A stretch of 64,000 bases of DNA from Arminella tubonensis (GCF_003240585.1 NZ_PCDP01000033.1:56459-120458); one strand, 5' to 3'. Positions 17,675 to 28,050 are shown, numbered from the stretch's first letter. A program made the numbers and translations. Notes: generated by a model from the sequence alone, not told the origin.

Positions 17675-19636
17675 ATGCGCGTTAAGATTGGTTTGTTGCT
17701 AGGCTTGCTCTTTGGACTGATTGTCGTCGTTTCGGCCGGTCAGAGTCTCTACGCGGTTGTCGCGCTGAACTCGATTGATGCAGCAAACAGCCAGCTTATC
17801 GATAAGCGTGTGCCGTCCTTCATTCAGCTTGGGCAACTGAATTCCGATGTCGGACATGTCCGTATAGCGCAAAGTGGCCTCCTGATGGCTGGAACCGCCG
17901 GCGCTGACGACTTCAAACAAATGCTGAAGAAGGCCCAAAGCGCCGTGGCCGACGATCGCGCCAAATACGAGCCATTGATGGTCGACCAGGGCGATCGGGA
18001 TCTCTACGCTGAATTTTCAAAGGATTGGGCGTCAGCCGATGCTGAATGGGCAAAAGTGCTCGCTGCCTTGGAATCGGGACAGCAGGATAAGGCGATGACG
18101 CTATTTGCCGGCGAATCCCGCAGCGCATATGAAAAAGCTGGAAAGGCGATACAGGCGGCCGTCGACGATCTCAAACAGAACGCCATGGACGAAGGGATCA
18201 CCACGCGGAATACCGTTTCCATGGCGGAGGCTGCAACCTATGTTGCGCTGGTCGTCTCGGTCATCATCGGCCTTGGCGCCATGGCTATAAGCTTCCTGCG
18301 AGTTGTCCGGCCTGTCGTGCGAATGACCAACTTCATGGGTATGCTGGCCAAGGGCGACACCGTCTCGGAGGTGCCCGATTCCCATCGTCGCGATGAGATC
18401 GGCGCGATGGCTGCCGCCGTCAAGGTGTTCAGGGACGGCATGATCCACAACAAACAGCTTGAGACGGCGGCCGAAGCCAACCGGGCAAAATCCGATGCCG
18501 ATCGTGCAGCCGCCCAGACCAAGGCCGAAGCTGACGCGACCGAGCGTCTGCAGCAGGCAACATCCGGTCTGGCGTCCGGTTTGAAGCGGTTGGCGGCTGG
18601 TGACCTCTCGTTCGAATTGACGGAACCGTTCGCTCCCGAATTCGAGACCCTGCGCCACGATCTCAATACTGCGGTCGCTCAACTCGGCGAGACGCTGCGC
18701 TCGGTTGCACAATCGACCGGCGGGATCGACACCGGAACGCGAGAGATCAGCCGGAGCTCCGACGATCTGTCGAAGCGAACCGAGCAGCAGGCAGCTTCGC
18801 TCGAGGAGACGGCGGCAGCGCTCGATCAGATCACCGTCAATGTCGCGAACTCCTCCAAGCGGGCCGATGAAGCACGGACCGTGGCCGTTCAGGCAAACAC
18901 AGGTGCTGCGCAGTCCGGCAAGGTCGTTGCCAATGCCGTGGAGGCCATGCATCGTATCGAGCAGTCCTCCAGCCAAATTTCCAACATCATCGGCGTCATT
19001 GACGAGATCGCCTTTCAGACCAATCTTCTGGCGCTCAACGCAGGCGTCGAGGCCGCGCGTGCCGGGGAAGCGGGCAGGGGGTTCGCCGTCGTCGCTCAGG
19101 AAGTACGCGAACTGGCCCAGCGTTCTGCAAAGGCTGCCAAGGAGATCAAGGACCTGATCAGCACCTCCAGCAACGAGGTGGAAAGCGGCGTCAAACTGGT
19201 ACGGGATACCGGTGAGGCATTAAGGACGATCGAGCAATATATCGTCACGATCAACTATCATATGGAGGCGATAGCGACTTCCGCCCGGGAGCAATCGACC
19301 GGACTTGCCGAGGTCAACACGGCCGTCAATCAGATGGACCAGGTCACTCAGCAGAACGCTGCCATGGTGGAAGAGACCAACGCGGCCAGCGCATCCCTTG
19401 CCGAGGAAGCGGGACGCTTGCGCCAGTTGATCTCCCAGTTCAGCCTTGGTGGAGATGGCAATAGGGTCCCGACAACAGCAATTCGCCGCCAGGCCACTCC
19501 TGTCAAGGGCTCTCCCGTCCAGGCGCTGCGCGATCATAGGCCGGTAAGCTCGCCCGCCCGTAAAATGGTCGCAGATGTCGCCAGGGCTTATGGCGGCAAT
19601 ACAGCCGCGGCGAAGGATAGCTGGGAGGAGTTTTGA
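17675..19636 (+). CDS. Methyl-accepting chemotaxis protein
   Basis: A 653-residue transmembrane chemoreceptor. TM1 is at about residues 6-30, a mainly helical periplasmic domain at 31-190 (four-helix-bundle type), and TM2 at 190-212. HAMP segments follow, then the signalling domain with the hairpin tip [22 protein letters not shown] and methylation-helix repeats. The C-terminus ends SWEEF, matching the xWExF pentapeptide that tethers CheR/CheB. GAGGAAG is the ribosome binding site. cheW follows with a one-base overlap. Its place between nicA and the molybdenum-enzyme maturation genes suggests a nicotinate-related ligand, but the ligand is not shown by sequence. Confidence 0.93.
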   Translation: MRVKIGLLLGLLFGLIVVVSAGQSLYAVVALNSIDAANSQLIDKRVPSFIQLGQLNSDVGHVRIAQSGLLMAGTAGADDFKQMLKKAQSAVADDRAKYEPLMVDQGDRDLYAEFSKDWASADAEWAKVLAALESGQQDKAMTLFAGESRSAYEKAGKAIQAAVDDLKQNAMDEGITTRNTVSMAEAATYVALVVSVIIGLGAMAISFLRVVRPVVRMTNFMGMLAKGDTVSEVPDSHRRDEIGAMAAAVKVFRDGMIHNKQLETAAEANRAKSDADRAAAQTKAEADATERLQQATSGLASGLKRLAAGDLSFELTEPFAPEFETLRHDLNTAVAQLGETLRSVAQSTGGIDTGTREISRSSDDLSKRTEQQAASLEETAAALDQITVNVANSSKRADEARTVAVQANTGAAQSGKVVANAVEAMHRIEQSSSQISNIIGVIDEIAFQTNLLALNAGVEAARAGEAGRGFAVVAQEVRELAQRSAKAAKEIKDLISTSSNEVESGVKLVRDTGEALRTIEQYIVTINYHMEAIATSAREQSTGLAEVNTAVNQMDQVTQQNAAMVEETNAASASLAEEAGRLRQLISQFSLGGDGNRVPTTAIRRQATPVKGSPVQALRDHRPVSSPARKMVADVARAYGGNTAAAKDSWEEF

Positions 19637-20115
19637 TGAATGCGGTTCAACAGAATAGCCAGCGTAGCGGCGAGACCCTGGAAATCCTCGCCTTCCGGCT
19701 CAACGATCAGGAGTTTTGCGTCCCGACGATTGCTATCCGCGAGATCCGCGGATGGGGTGCTGCAACACCGATACCCCACGCACCGGCCGATGTGGTCGGC
19801 GTGATGAACCTGCGCGGTGCCGTAATCCCGATCATCGATCTTGCCTTGAAGCTCGGTATGAATAGCACCACGCCAACCGAGCGCAGTGCCATCGTCGTTG
19901 CCGAGATCAACCGGGTGGCGATGGGGCTGGTCGTCGATAGCGTGTCCGACATTCTGACAATCGATGCAGCGTTGCTCCAACCCGTACCCAACATGAACGT
20001 ACCCGGCGGCACCACCTATTCCGACGGCATCATCGCCCACCAAAACAGCATGATCTGTTTCTTGAACCTCGAACGCATGTTCGAGCGGGAAGGTGAACCG
20101 GGTCTCACCGCTTAG
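19636..20115 (+). CDS. cheW: CheW chemotaxis coupling protein
   Basis: A 159-residue CheW-type protein: FRLNDQEFCVPTIAIREI, PADVVGVMNLRGAVIPIIDLALKLG and GLVVDSVSDIL are the standard SH3-like beta-barrel signatures. It couples the chemoreceptor to CheA. The ATG shares its A with the MCP stop (TGATG), so the two are translated together. No cheA is present in the window, so this pair probably joins a kinase encoded elsewhere. Confidence 0.92.
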   Translation: MNAVQQNSQRSGETLEILAFRLNDQEFCVPTIAIREIRGWGAATPIPHAPADVVGVMNLRGAVIPIIDLALKLGMNSTTPTERSAIVVAEINRVAMGLVVDSVSDILTIDAALLQPVPNMNVPGGTTYSDGIIAHQNSMICFLNLERMFEREGEPGLTA

Positions 20116-20145
20116 GCGAGGCCGATTTAAGTCCTGTCGGGCAGT

Positions 20146-20338
20146 TCAGTTCTGCCAGCCCGTTGCGGTCTCGGCTGCAAAGTCGCGATAGGAGCGCGGC
20201 GGGCGGCCGAGGAGCGCGGTCAGCGGGTCTATTTCAGCAGTCGTGGCCGCGGCACCCTCGTCCTGATGGTAACGAACATCTGGCGCATGTCGTAGGCCTG
20301 CCGGCTCGGGGTAAACGCGGCCTTCCTCTCAAACCACT
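20146..20338 (-). pseudogene. Remnant of an NmrA/NAD(P)H-binding oxidoreductase C-terminus
   Basis: The minus strand carries LLGRPPRSYRDFAAETA and WQN followed by a stop at 20146. This is the usual C-terminal pattern of NmrA-like atypical short-chain dehydrogenases. The preceding family segment RQAYDMRQMF is in a different frame around 20285-20310, so there is a frameshift, and no N-terminal part is present. It is a decayed fragment between cheW and the xdhC genes. Confidence 0.6.
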
Positions 20339-20450
20339 ATTCTGGAGTGGAATGCTGTAGACTGCACCCGCCGACAAAGGTTTGACTCATGTCGATTGAT
20401 GATGAGATTGGTGCAGTCCGCAACAGAGGCGGGCGAAGGATCGACGGGCA

Positions 20451-20774
20451 ATGGCATCAATCTTCGAGACACTGGTGATTGCAGAGAGGTGGCAGCGGTC
20501 CGGACGCGACCTTGCGATTGCCACCGTGATCGAAACCTGGGGCTCGGCCCCGTGTCCGGTAGGTAGCCACCTGGTGATAGACGCCAACGGAAACTTCGAG
20601 GGCTCGGTCTCCGGCGGATGCGTGGAGGGCGCTGTTATCGTCGAGGCGATGGATGTCATTGAAAGTGGAGAGCCAAGGATGCTTGCGTTCGGAGTTGCCG
20701 ACGAAACGGCGTGGAAGGTGGGTTTGTCCTGCGGCGGGCAAATCCGCGTCTACCTCGAAAAGCTTGTCCCATGA
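20451..20774 (+). CDS. XdhC/CoxI-type maturation protein, small N-terminal-domain form
   Basis: A 107-residue protein with the XdhC_CoxI domain pattern: ATVIETWGSAPCPVGSHLVID, GSVSGGCVEGAVIVEA and VGLSCGGQIRVYLEKL. XdhC-type proteins handle the molybdenum cofactor and insert it, often sulfurated, into xanthine-dehydrogenase-type enzymes. AAGGA lies before the ATG. Its stop overlaps the ATG of the next gene, which carries the Rossmann-type half. NicB is the obvious client in this neighbourhood. Confidence 0.85.
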   Translation: MASIFETLVIAERWQRSGRDLAIATVIETWGSAPCPVGSHLVIDANGNFEGSVSGGCVEGAVIVEAMDVIESGEPRMLAFGVADETAWKVGLSCGGQIRVYLEKLVP

Positions 20775-21472
20775 GGATCTCGAGCCTCTACGCGCTCAAC
20801 GAGGCGCGAGGCAAACGCCTGGCCGCCGTTCACGTCACCAACCTGTCTCGCGGCGAGGACTGGGTTCTCGTCCAAGGACAGCAGTTTCAACACCCTATCG
20901 CGACGCAGATCGAGAAAGCACTTCATTCGGGCCGGTCTGCCATCGTCGAAACCGGCGATGGCGAGATATTTCTGAATGCGCAACGACCGCCGCCTGTGAT
21001 CGTCGTCATTGGTGCTGTTCACATCAGCCAGTCACTGGCAAAGATCGCCAAGCTGACTGACTTCGATGTCCGGATCATTGATCCGAGAACGGCTTTTGCC
21101 ACCGCCGAGCGCTTCAAGGACATCGACCTTGTGGCCGACTGGCCGCTCGACGCGCTGCGCGACAGGCCGCTTGACCGCTACACCGCCCTGGTCGCAGTCA
21201 CGCATGACCCGAAAATCGACGACCGGCCGATCATGCAGGCTCTCGCCGCAGGGTGTTTTTACGTGGGTGCCCTCGGTAGTCGGAAGACTCATGCTACGCG
21301 CCTGGAGAGGTTGCGGGCGCAGGGCCTCGACGATGTCGATCTTTCGCGGATACATGCCCCGATAGGGCTCGATATCGGCGCCGTGAGTCCGGCGGAGATA
21401 GCGGTCGCGATCCTGGCGGAGATCATTCAGGCAGCACGTATGCCGAGATGGGCTGCTGGCGAAGCATCATGA
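20771..21472 (+). CDS. XdhC family protein with Rossmann domain
   Basis: A 233-residue protein. The N-terminal ~75 residues are a reduced XdhC_CoxI-like part. The C-terminal XdhC Rossmann domain follows: PPVIVVIGAVHISQSLAKIA, ALVAVTHDPKIDD, CFYVGALGSRKTHATR, IHAPIGLDIGAVSPAEIAVAILAEI. The ATG lies in an ATGA overlap with the small XdhC gene and the stop overlaps the next gene the same way. With its neighbours it should mature the molybdenum centre of NicB. Confidence 0.87.
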   Translation: MRISSLYALNEARGKRLAAVHVTNLSRGEDWVLVQGQQFQHPIATQIEKALHSGRSAIVETGDGEIFLNAQRPPPVIVVIGAVHISQSLAKIAKLTDFDVRIIDPRTAFATAERFKDIDLVADWPLDALRDRPLDRYTALVAVTHDPKIDDRPIMQALAAGCFYVGALGSRKTHATRLERLRAQGLDDVDLSRIHAPIGLDIGAVSPAEIAVAILAEIIQAARMPRWAAGEAS

Positions 21473-22092
21473 CCGTAGCCAATGACATCACCGTTGCTGT
21501 CGTGCTGCTGGCGGCAGGCAGGTCGACCCGGATGGGTGAAGCGGGGCAGCACAAGCTTCTCGCCGAATTTGACGGCATGCCGTTGGTGCGACGATCGGCA
21601 CAGGTGGCAATCGCGAGCAGCGCCACGTCGACGACAGTGGTGACCGGGTATCGGAGCGATGAGATCGAGCGCGTGCTCTCATCGTTGCCGCTGCATCTCG
21701 TGGAGAACCCGGAATATGCCTCCGGCATGGCCAGCTCGTTGATCGCAGGCGTGTCGACCAAAGCCGCCGGCGAGGCGGATGGCGTCATGATCATGCTTGC
21801 CGACATGCCCGCCATCACCGTCGACAATCTTGCAGCACTGATCGTCGCGTTTCAAGGAGCACAAGGGCAAGCGATTGTGCGGGCCGTGTCGCATGGTCAG
21901 CGCGGCAACCCGGTGATACTGCCGCGGACAATTCTGCCCAAGATTCTGGAGCTTAACGGCGATGTCGGCGCCCGGAGCATCATTGAGGCCTCGGGCCTTC
22001 CTGTCATAGACGTAGAGATCGGGCAAGCCGCCCTCATTGATGTTGATACGCCGGAACAGGTCATAACAGCGGGCGGCCGGTTAGACGGCTGA
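21469..22092 (+). CDS. Molybdenum cofactor nucleotidyltransferase, MocA-like
   Basis: A 207-residue nucleotidyltransferase with the entry motif VLLAAGRSTRMGEAGQHKLL and MLADMPAITVDNL, as in MocA/MobA-type enzymes. MocA forms molybdopterin cytosine dinucleotide, the cofactor form of nicotinate-dehydrogenase-type hydroxylases. The start at 21469 overlaps the xdhC stop (ATGA). It completes a three-gene maturation unit. CTP rather than GTP specificity is inferred from the neighbours. Confidence 0.85.
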   Translation: MTVANDITVAVVLLAAGRSTRMGEAGQHKLLAEFDGMPLVRRSAQVAIASSATSTTVVTGYRSDEIERVLSSLPLHLVENPEYASGMASSLIAGVSTKAAGEADGVMIMLADMPAITVDNLAALIVAFQGAQGQAIVRAVSHGQRGNPVILPRTILPKILELNGDVGARSIIEASGLPVIDVEIGQAALIDVDTPEQVITAGGRLDG

Positions 22093-22098
22093 TCGCGC

Positions 22099-23457
22099 TC
22101 ACTGGGCAATCTTGGCGAAGTCGCCCCGGACTATGCCATGGCGTTGAAGCTTGTCGTAGAAGGTCTTGCGCGGAATGCCGAGCGCTTCGATCGTTCGGCG
22201 GATATCACCATCGTTGAGGGTGAGCGTTTCGCGGATGATATCGGCTTCATATCGCTCGACGCGTGCGGGCAGCGGCAAGGCGCCATCGGACGCCGGGTTC
22301 TGGTCTGGCCTTGCTGCTGCGGCCGGTTCCAGTCCTAGCACGAAACGTTCGGCGAAATGCGACAGCTCGCGCACATTACCCGGCCATTCATGGCTCTGGA
22401 GATGGCGATGCAGATCAGCGGAGATCATCGGTATCGAACGTTTGAAGCGTGTGGCGGCGCGTTCGGTGAAATAGCCGAACAGGAGAGGAATATCGTCGCG
22501 CCGATCGCGCAGCGGCGGGATGCTGATGGTCACGACGTTGAGGCGGTAATAAAGGTCCTCGCGGAAATCGCCGCGCTGGCGCGGGTCGCCGAGGTCCACC
22601 TTGGCGGCGGCGACCACTCTCAGGTCCACCGGCCTGACCTCGTTGGTGCCGAGTGGCGTGACTTCGCGCATTTCCAGCACCCGCAGCATCTGCACCTGTG
22701 TCGAAGGTGGCATGCTCTCGATCTCGTCCAGGAAAAGCGTGCCGCCGCTGGCGTGTTCGATGCGACCGATCCGCTTCTTCTGCGCACCGGTAAAGGCGCC
22801 CGGCTCGTGACCGAAGAGCTCGCTCTCGATGACGGTTTCCGGCAAAGCGCCGCAATTCAGCGCGACGAAATTGCCGCTGGCCCGGCGGCTCCAGCGATGA
22901 AGGAGGCTGGCAACCACCTCCTTGCCGCTGCCGGTTTCGCCGGTCACGAGTACATCCACGTCGGTGTCAGCTATCTGCCGCAGCGTGTGGCGCAGCCGCT
23001 CCATGGCGGCCGTCTGGCCGATCAACGGCAGGCTGTCCTGCGCCTGTTCGGCGGCGTCCCTGAGGGCACGGTTCTCCAGCACGAGATGGCGCTTTTCCAC
23101 CGCGCGTCTGACGCTCTGCACGAGGCGATCGGTGGCGAAAGGCTTCGTGATGAAGTCATAGGCGCCATCCTGGATCGCCTTGACCGCCATCGGAATATCG
23201 CCATGCCCGGTCATGAGTATGACCGGCAAGTCCGCGTCGAGCCGTCGCACCCGGTCAAAGAGTTGCAGGCCGTCGATCTGTGGCATGCGGATGTCGGACA
23301 CGACGACGCCGACAAGATTTGCATCCAGTGCACCGAGCGCATCGGCAGCCGCGGAAAAGGCCGAGACCGAAAAGCCGGCAAGTTCCAGCGTCTGTGTCGT
23401 CGCTTTCAGCAAATCCCTGTCGTCATCGATGAGAAAGATCCCTGATGTGGCGCTCAT
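22099..23457 (-). CDS. dctD: C4-dicarboxylate transport response regulator DctD (sigma-54 activator)
   Basis: A 452-residue NtrC-type activator. The receiver domain (residues 1-120) has the acidic pair DDD and the phospho-acceptor Asp in VVSDIRMP. The AAA+ domain has Walker A GETGSGKE, the sigma-54 contact loop GAFTGA, Walker [11 protein letters not shown] and the WPGNVREL segment. A Fis-type helix-turn-helix ([23 protein letters not shown]) ends it. The ATG overlaps the dctB stop (ATGA). Phosphorylated DctD activates dctA from the sites at 25325-25375. Confidence 0.95.
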   Translation of the reverse strand: MSATSGIFLIDDDRDLLKATTQTLELAGFSVSAFSAAADALGALDANLVGVVVSDIRMPQIDGLQLFDRVRRLDADLPVILMTGHGDIPMAVKAIQDGAYDFITKPFATDRLVQSVRRAVEKRHLVLENRALRDAAEQAQDSLPLIGQTAAMERLRHTLRQIADTDVDVLVTGETGSGKEVVASLLHRWSRRASGNFVALNCGALPETVIESELFGHEPGAFTGAQKKRIGRIEHASGGTLFLDEIESMPPSTQVQMLRVLEMREVTPLGTNEVRPVDLRVVAAAKVDLGDPRQRGDFREDLYYRLNVVTISIPPLRDRRDDIPLLFGYFTERAATRFKRSIPMISADLHRHLQSHEWPGNVRELSHFAERFVLGLEPAAAARPDQNPASDGALPLPARVERYEADIIRETLTLNDGDIRRTIEALGIPRKTFYDKLQRHGIVRGDFAKIAQ

Positions 23458-25316
23458 GGTAGTACCCTGCGCAGATGGATGGTGAAACGGGTTCCGCCTT
23501 CGCCGCTGTCGACATCGATGCGGCCGCCATAGTCGGCGACAATGTCTTTCGAGATGACGAGACCAAGGCCCAGACCCTTTTCCTTCGAGGTGTTAAAGGG
23601 AGTGAATAGCGAGTGCAGGATGGCCGGTGAAATGCCCGGGCCGTTGTCGGAAACGATGACCTCGACGCTGTCAGGCATCTCGAGCACCGAAACCTCGACC
23701 CTAGCCTCGTCGCGACCCTCCAGCGCCTCCAGCGCGTTCTGGAAGAGATTGATCAGCACCTGTTCAAGCCGAACGCGCGTGCCGATCACCGTAAGACCCG
23801 CCGGCGGCAGATCGATCGCCAGCGCGTCGAGCCGGCCGGCGAAGCGGCTTCTGAGCAAGACCACAGCGCCTTCGATGGCACTGCGAAGTTCGACCGGTTC
23901 CGGCCCCGTCCGCCCCTTGCGGGCAAACGCCTTCAGCTCCTCGGTGATGGTGCCGATCCGCTCGGTCAGCGCGGCGATGGAATGGAGATTTTCCTTCACC
24001 GGCTCGATCTGACGTCGCTCGAGAAAGACATTTGCATTGTCGGCATAGGCACGGATGGTCGCGACCGGCTGGTTGATCTCGTGGGCGACTCCGGCGGCGA
24101 CCTGGCCGAGGATTGCCAGTCTATTGGCCTGTACCAGCTCCTGCTGCACGACCTGAAGCTTCGCCTCGGTTGTCCGATGATCGGAAATTTCGGCCTCGAG
24201 ACGGTCCCGGGCGCGGCTGAGATCCTCGGTGCGCTCCAGCACGCGCCTCTCCAGTTCCTCCCGTGCGATCCGGCCGAGAGCAATCTGCATTGCAGATACT
24301 TGGCGCCGCCTGAGCAGGAAGGCCGCGATTGCAAGGATCGGCACAAGGGTTGTCAGCACCAGGAATCGGGTCTCGCGGACGGCAGAGGCAATCGCCGGTT
24401 CCATCGGGATCAGATAGTCCAATTGCCAGGGCGTGGAGGGTACGGCCGTCGTTAGCCGCAGATATTCTTCGGAATCGCTTCCCGGCAGAACCGCGCGCAC
24501 GATCGAGGCATCCGGACCGATGGCTTCGGGACGAGCGATCGGCAGGGGCGTCAGCGGAGCATCACCGAATTGCAGGCTCTTGCGGATGGCGGCGAGATTA
24601 TCCGTCGAAAGCGGCGACGCTGTCATGAAACGCCAGGAGGGGATGCTGGTGATGAGCACCACGCCATGCTCGTCGGTAACATAGGCCGGGCGTGCCGCTT
24701 CGCGCCAGTCTGCCTCCAGCTGGTCGAATTCCATCTTGACGACCACGACCCCGAGCGGTGCTTGCGCGTCGCCTACGCGGCGCGAAATATAGAGGCCGGG
24801 ACGATTGCTGACATTGCCGAGGGCAAAATGCTCTGCCGTTCCCGTCTCCATCGCCCGGCGAAAATAGTCGCGGAAGGAATAGTCATTGCCGACGAAACTT
24901 AGCGGTTCGCGCCAATTGCTGGAGGCGATCGCGACGCCGTCCGCGCCGGTGACGTAGAGCACGGAGGCCTTGGTGCCGGCGACGAGGCTCTCGAGCTTTT
25001 GGTCGAGCGTGGTGACCGCATCGCTCTTGGCGGCTGCGAGCGCATCGCGGACCTGTCGGTCATCTGCCAGCAGAAGCGGCAAGGCGCGGGGGCGCTCCAG
25101 AACGGCTCTGAGCAGCGCAACCTTTAGATTCGCGTCCGTGCGACCTTGGCTTTGCAGCGCCTGGATCGCGGTGATGCGGCCGTAAAAGGCCGCGCCATAG
25201 AGTCCGGCCGCAAGGATGACCGCACAGAAAACTGCAAAAACAAACCAGGCACGGTGGGAGCGCCGGCCCAGCTGCTCAGGCGTCGAAGATCGTTCCAGGG
25301 TGGGTCGCTGCAGCAT
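23454..25316 (-). CDS. dctB: C4-dicarboxylate transport sensor histidine kinase DctB
   Basis: A 620-residue kinase, close to the usual DctB length. TM1 is near residues 22-45, a Cache-type periplasmic sensor domain follows, and TM2 is near 290-310. A coiled-coil linker leads to the H-box [16 protein letters not shown], then N-box NALEAL, G1 SDNGPGIS and G2 GLGLGLVIS. It senses C4-dicarboxylates and phosphorylates DctD. The start is uncertain: ATGs at 25316, 25331 and 25355 lack a strong ribosome binding site. 25316 was chosen because it leaves the DctD sites outside the coding region. Confidence 0.93.
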   Translation of the reverse strand: MLQRPTLERSSTPEQLGRRSHRAWFVFAVFCAVILAAGLYGAAFYGRITAIQALQSQGRTDANLKVALLRAVLERPRALPLLLADDRQVRDALAAAKSDAVTTLDQKLESLVAGTKASVLYVTGADGVAIASSNWREPLSFVGNDYSFRDYFRRAMETGTAEHFALGNVSNRPGLYISRRVGDAQAPLGVVVVKMEFDQLEADWREAARPAYVTDEHGVVLITSIPSWRFMTASPLSTDNLAAIRKSLQFGDAPLTPLPIARPEAIGPDASIVRAVLPGSDSEEYLRLTTAVPSTPWQLDYLIPMEPAIASAVRETRFLVLTTLVPILAIAAFLLRRRQVSAMQIALGRIAREELERRVLERTEDLSRARDRLEAEISDHRTTEAKLQVVQQELVQANRLAILGQVAAGVAHEINQPVATIRAYADNANVFLERRQIEPVKENLHSIAALTERIGTITEELKAFARKGRTGPEPVELRSAIEGAVVLLRSRFAGRLDALAIDLPPAGLTVIGTRVRLEQVLINLFQNALEALEGRDEARVEVSVLEMPDSVEVIVSDNGPGISPAILHSLFTPFNTSKEKGLGLGLVISKDIVADYGGRIDVDSGEGGTRFTIHLRRVLP

Positions 25317-25324
25317 GGCCGCAT

Positions 25325-25375
25325 TGTGCATGATTTCGCCAGAACTGCAATTCATCTTGTGCGGATTATCGCACA
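25325..25375. promoter_or_regulatory. Tandem DctD-type upstream activator sites
   Basis: The strong site TGTGCGGATTATCGCACA (25358-25375) is a palindrome with TGTGCG/CGCACA arms. A second copy with the same spacing (TGTGC, seven bases, CGCC) starts at 25325, 33 bases away, or about three helical turns. This matches the known arrangement of paired DctD sites before rhizobial dctA, about 75-140 bases upstream of the sigma-54 promoter. Confidence 0.8.
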
Positions 25376-25448
25376 GGGCTTGGAAAGCCGCCTGCATCCC
25401 CTCAGGTAAATGCTTTCAGTTCAACCTGTTAGACGCAACCGCGCAGTT

Positions 25449-25464
25449 TGGCACGCTTGTTGCT
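25449..25464 (+). promoter_or_regulatory. Sigma-54 (-24/-12) promoter of dctA
   Basis: TGGCACGCTTGTTGCT matches the sigma-54 consensus TGGCACG-N4-TTGCW exactly, with GG and GC 12 bases apart. It lies 85 bases before the dctA start. Confidence 0.9.
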
Positions 25465-25549
25465 CCGTATGACCAAACAGTCGGAGGCTGTTGAGGATTG
25501 GTCATTGCCCGGAGGGCCGAGAGATCGGTTGGGCGAAACGGAGGACATC

Positions 25550-26887
25550 ATGATTGCACCCATTGCCACCACTGCCGAACCGCACGGCAAGCTTCCCTTT
25601 TACCGGCATCTCTATGCCCAGGTTCTCGCCGCCATCGCGGCGGGTATACTGCTCGGCCATTTCTACCCGCAGATCGGCGCCTCGATGCAGCCGCTTGGCG
25701 ACGCGTTCATCAAGCTTGTGCGCATGGTCATTGCGCCGGTGATCTTCCTGACGGTGACAACAGGTATTGCCGGCATGTCGGACCTGAAGAAATTCGGACG
25801 TGTCGTCGGCAAGGCTCTTATCTATTTCTTCGTCTTCTCGACGCTGGCGCTGGTTGTCGGTCTTATCGTCTCGAATGTTCTGCAGCCGGGCGCCGGCATG
25901 CACATCAATCCGGCAACGCTGGACACGAAGGCGGTCAACACCTACGCGGCTCAAGCGCATGATGCCTCTGTCGTCGGTTTCCTGATGAACATCATTCCCG
26001 ACACGATCGTCGGCGCTTTCGCCAAGGGTGATATTCTTCAGGTGCTGTTCTTCTCGGTCGTTTTCGGCATCGCGCTTGGCGCGGTCGGTGAACGCGGCCG
26101 GCCGGTGCAGGATTTCCTTCAGGCGCTGGTGGCGCCGATCTTCCGTCTTGTGGCGATCCTGATGAAGTTCGCACCGATCGGTGCTTTCGGCGCCATGGCT
26201 TTCACCATCGGGAAATATGGCATCGGCGCGATCGCCAACCTGGCATTCCTGATCGGCACCTTCTATCTCACATCGCTTCTGTTCGTGATCGTCGTCCTCG
26301 GCGCCGTGGCCCGCTATAACGGCTTTTCGATCCTGGCGCTGCTGCGCTACATCAAGGAAGAACTGCTTCTGGTGCTCGGTACGTCGTCTTCGGAAGCTGC
26401 ATTGCCCGGTCTGATGAACAAGATGGAGCGTGCGGGTTGCAAGCGCTCCGTTGTCGGCCTTGTCATCCCGACCGGCTATTCCTTCAATCTCGACGGCACC
26501 AACATCTACATGACGCTGGCGGCGCTCTTCATCGCCCAGGCGACCGATACCCCGCTGACGCTAGGCGATCAGGTCCTCTTGCTGTTGGTGGCGATGCTGA
26601 GCTCGAAGGGTGCGGCCGGCATTACCGGTGCCGGCTTCATCACGTTGGCAGCCACGCTCTCCGTCGTGCCCTCGGTTCCGATTGCCGGCATGGCGCTGAT
26701 CCTCGGCATCGACCGCTTCATGTCGGAATGCCGTGCACTCACCAACCTCGTCGGCAATGCAGTCGCCACGGTGGTCGTCGCACGCTGGGAGAACGAGCTG
26801 GATCAGACAAAATTCGCCGCAGCCATGGCGGGCGAACTGTCCGGAGATCCCGAAGCGATCGAGCCCGCGCTACAAGCCGCTGAGTGA
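25550..26887 (+). CDS. dctA: C4-dicarboxylate transporter DctA
   Basis: A 445-residue dicarboxylate/amino acid:cation symporter. It begins [21 protein letters not shown] and has hydrophobic segments throughout. The serine-rich hairpin [19 protein letters not shown], the motif [26 protein letters not shown] and [24 protein letters not shown] are hallmark DctA features. GGAGG sits seven bases before the ATG at 25550; a longer frame upstream would overlap the promoter. It imports succinate, fumarate and malate, essential for nitrogen-fixing rhizobia in nodules. Confidence 0.96.
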   Translation: MIAPIATTAEPHGKLPFYRHLYAQVLAAIAAGILLGHFYPQIGASMQPLGDAFIKLVRMVIAPVIFLTVTTGIAGMSDLKKFGRVVGKALIYFFVFSTLALVVGLIVSNVLQPGAGMHINPATLDTKAVNTYAAQAHDASVVGFLMNIIPDTIVGAFAKGDILQVLFFSVVFGIALGAVGERGRPVQDFLQALVAPIFRLVAILMKFAPIGAFGAMAFTIGKYGIGAIANLAFLIGTFYLTSLLFVIVVLGAVARYNGFSILALLRYIKEELLLVLGTSSSEAALPGLMNKMERAGCKRSVVGLVIPTGYSFNLDGTNIYMTLAALFIAQATDTPLTLGDQVLLLLVAMLSSKGAAGITGAGFITLAATLSVVPSVPIAGMALILGIDRFMSECRALTNLVGNAVATVVVARWENELDQTKFAAAMAGELSGDPEAIEPALQAAE

Positions 26888-27001
26888 GCGTCTTCCGGGG
26901 CGGTCCGTAGACAGCAAACGAATGGGCGTGATTGTCTGCTCATCGCCGGATAAAGCTGGCGATGAGGCCAAGATTGCGATGGCATCGCCCTTCGGGGCGG
27001 G

Positions 27002-27330
27002 TCACATGCCCCTTTTGAGGTCGGCTGCTTTCTCGCCGATCATGATGGTTGTGGCATTGGTATTTGAGGAAATTGGCTGCGGCATGATCGAGCTGTCGCA
27101 GACACGCGGGCCCTCGATGCCGCGAACCTTGAGATCCGGGTCGACGACGCTGCCTTCGCCGCCGCCCGTGCGGCAGGTTCCGACTGGATGGTATGCCGAG
27201 CGGGCATGCCGGCGGGCAAAGCCCCTGTAGTCGTCGCGGATCCTGATATCGTCGCCGGGCATGTGGATTCTGCTTACGAACGGCTTGAACGCCGGCTGAC
27301 AGAATTTCCCCGCTGATCATGATGCCGTCG
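27002..27330 (-). pseudogene. Remnant of a GMC (choline dehydrogenase-type) oxidoreductase C-terminus
   Basis: The minus strand encodes HARSAYHPVGTCRTGGGEG, VVDPDLKVRGIEGPRVCDSS and TTIMIGEKAADLKRGM, the C-terminal catalytic and FAD-binding block of GMC oxidoreductases including the active-site His. Upstream, QPAFKPFVSRIHMPGDD is in frame, but the piece before it (VDGIMISGEIL) is in another frame. The N-terminal ~400 residues are missing, so it is a truncated, frameshifted relic. Confidence 0.75.
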
Positions 27331-27523
27331 ACCGCCAATAGCCATTCCTGTGGATGTCAAGCTCAATATGGCGTGGTCGCGTCTCGCGGTTCCCGAGGGA
27401 CTGTGGAGCGCCGTGGACGCCGTTCTTTGAGGGGTGCCGACAGCAAATCTTCTGGAGGGAAGCGCCGAGTGGTATAGATCTGCGTTGCCAAGCAGTCTCT
27501 GCCACTTGGAAAGGATGCCGTTC

Positions 27524-27763
27524 ATGCGAAAATATCTTCCGCTTGTCTTTGTCCTCATCGCCACCAGCCTGTCGGCCCAGGAACTTTCTATTCCCCAAAA
27601 ACTCCAGCTCGAATCGGCTTGTAAAGCCGACATAGCTCGGCTGTGCCCCGGTATCGAACCCGGCGGCGGCAGGCTGATCGCCTGTATCCAAGGCAAAAAA
27701 GATCAGCTTTCCAAACCTTGCGCGACGGCGATCGCGAACATCAAGGCAAGCCGACAACCATAG
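27524..27763 (+). CDS. Small secreted cysteine-rich repeat protein
   Basis: A 79-residue protein with a signal peptide (MRKYLPLVFVLIATSLSAQ) and one Cys-rich repeat: LESACKADIARLCPGIEPGGG, then RLIACIQGKKDQLSKPCATAI. The four cysteines match the Cys-rich (GLG1/FGFR-type) repeat seen in small secreted proteobacterial proteins. AAGGA lies eight bases before the ATG at 27524. It stands alone between two decayed or unrelated regions. The function is unknown. Confidence 0.7.
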   Translation: MRKYLPLVFVLIATSLSAQELSIPQKLQLESACKADIARLCPGIEPGGGRLIACIQGKKDQLSKPCATAIANIKASRQP

Positions 27764-28050
27764 GCTAAAGGCCTCGCCCATGTGCTGTTGAGGATGACGC
27801 AGATGGCGTGGGTTTTGGCGACAAATCGTCGAGCCCGATAAATCGGAGTGTTAGCAAAGCCGAACTGTTCCGAGAGTTCGCGGCCCGCGGGATCATCCGC
27901 GTCCGGCGATTGAGGTTTTTCCGCATTTTTTCTGGCAGTTCGACATGGCGTCATCAGTCATAGCGGAAGCTCCTGAAACGCATGCCGCATGGTGCGGTGC
28001 TCTTCCAGGAAAAGGCAAATCCCGCCCGCCGGCCGCAACGTCCGTTCAAT

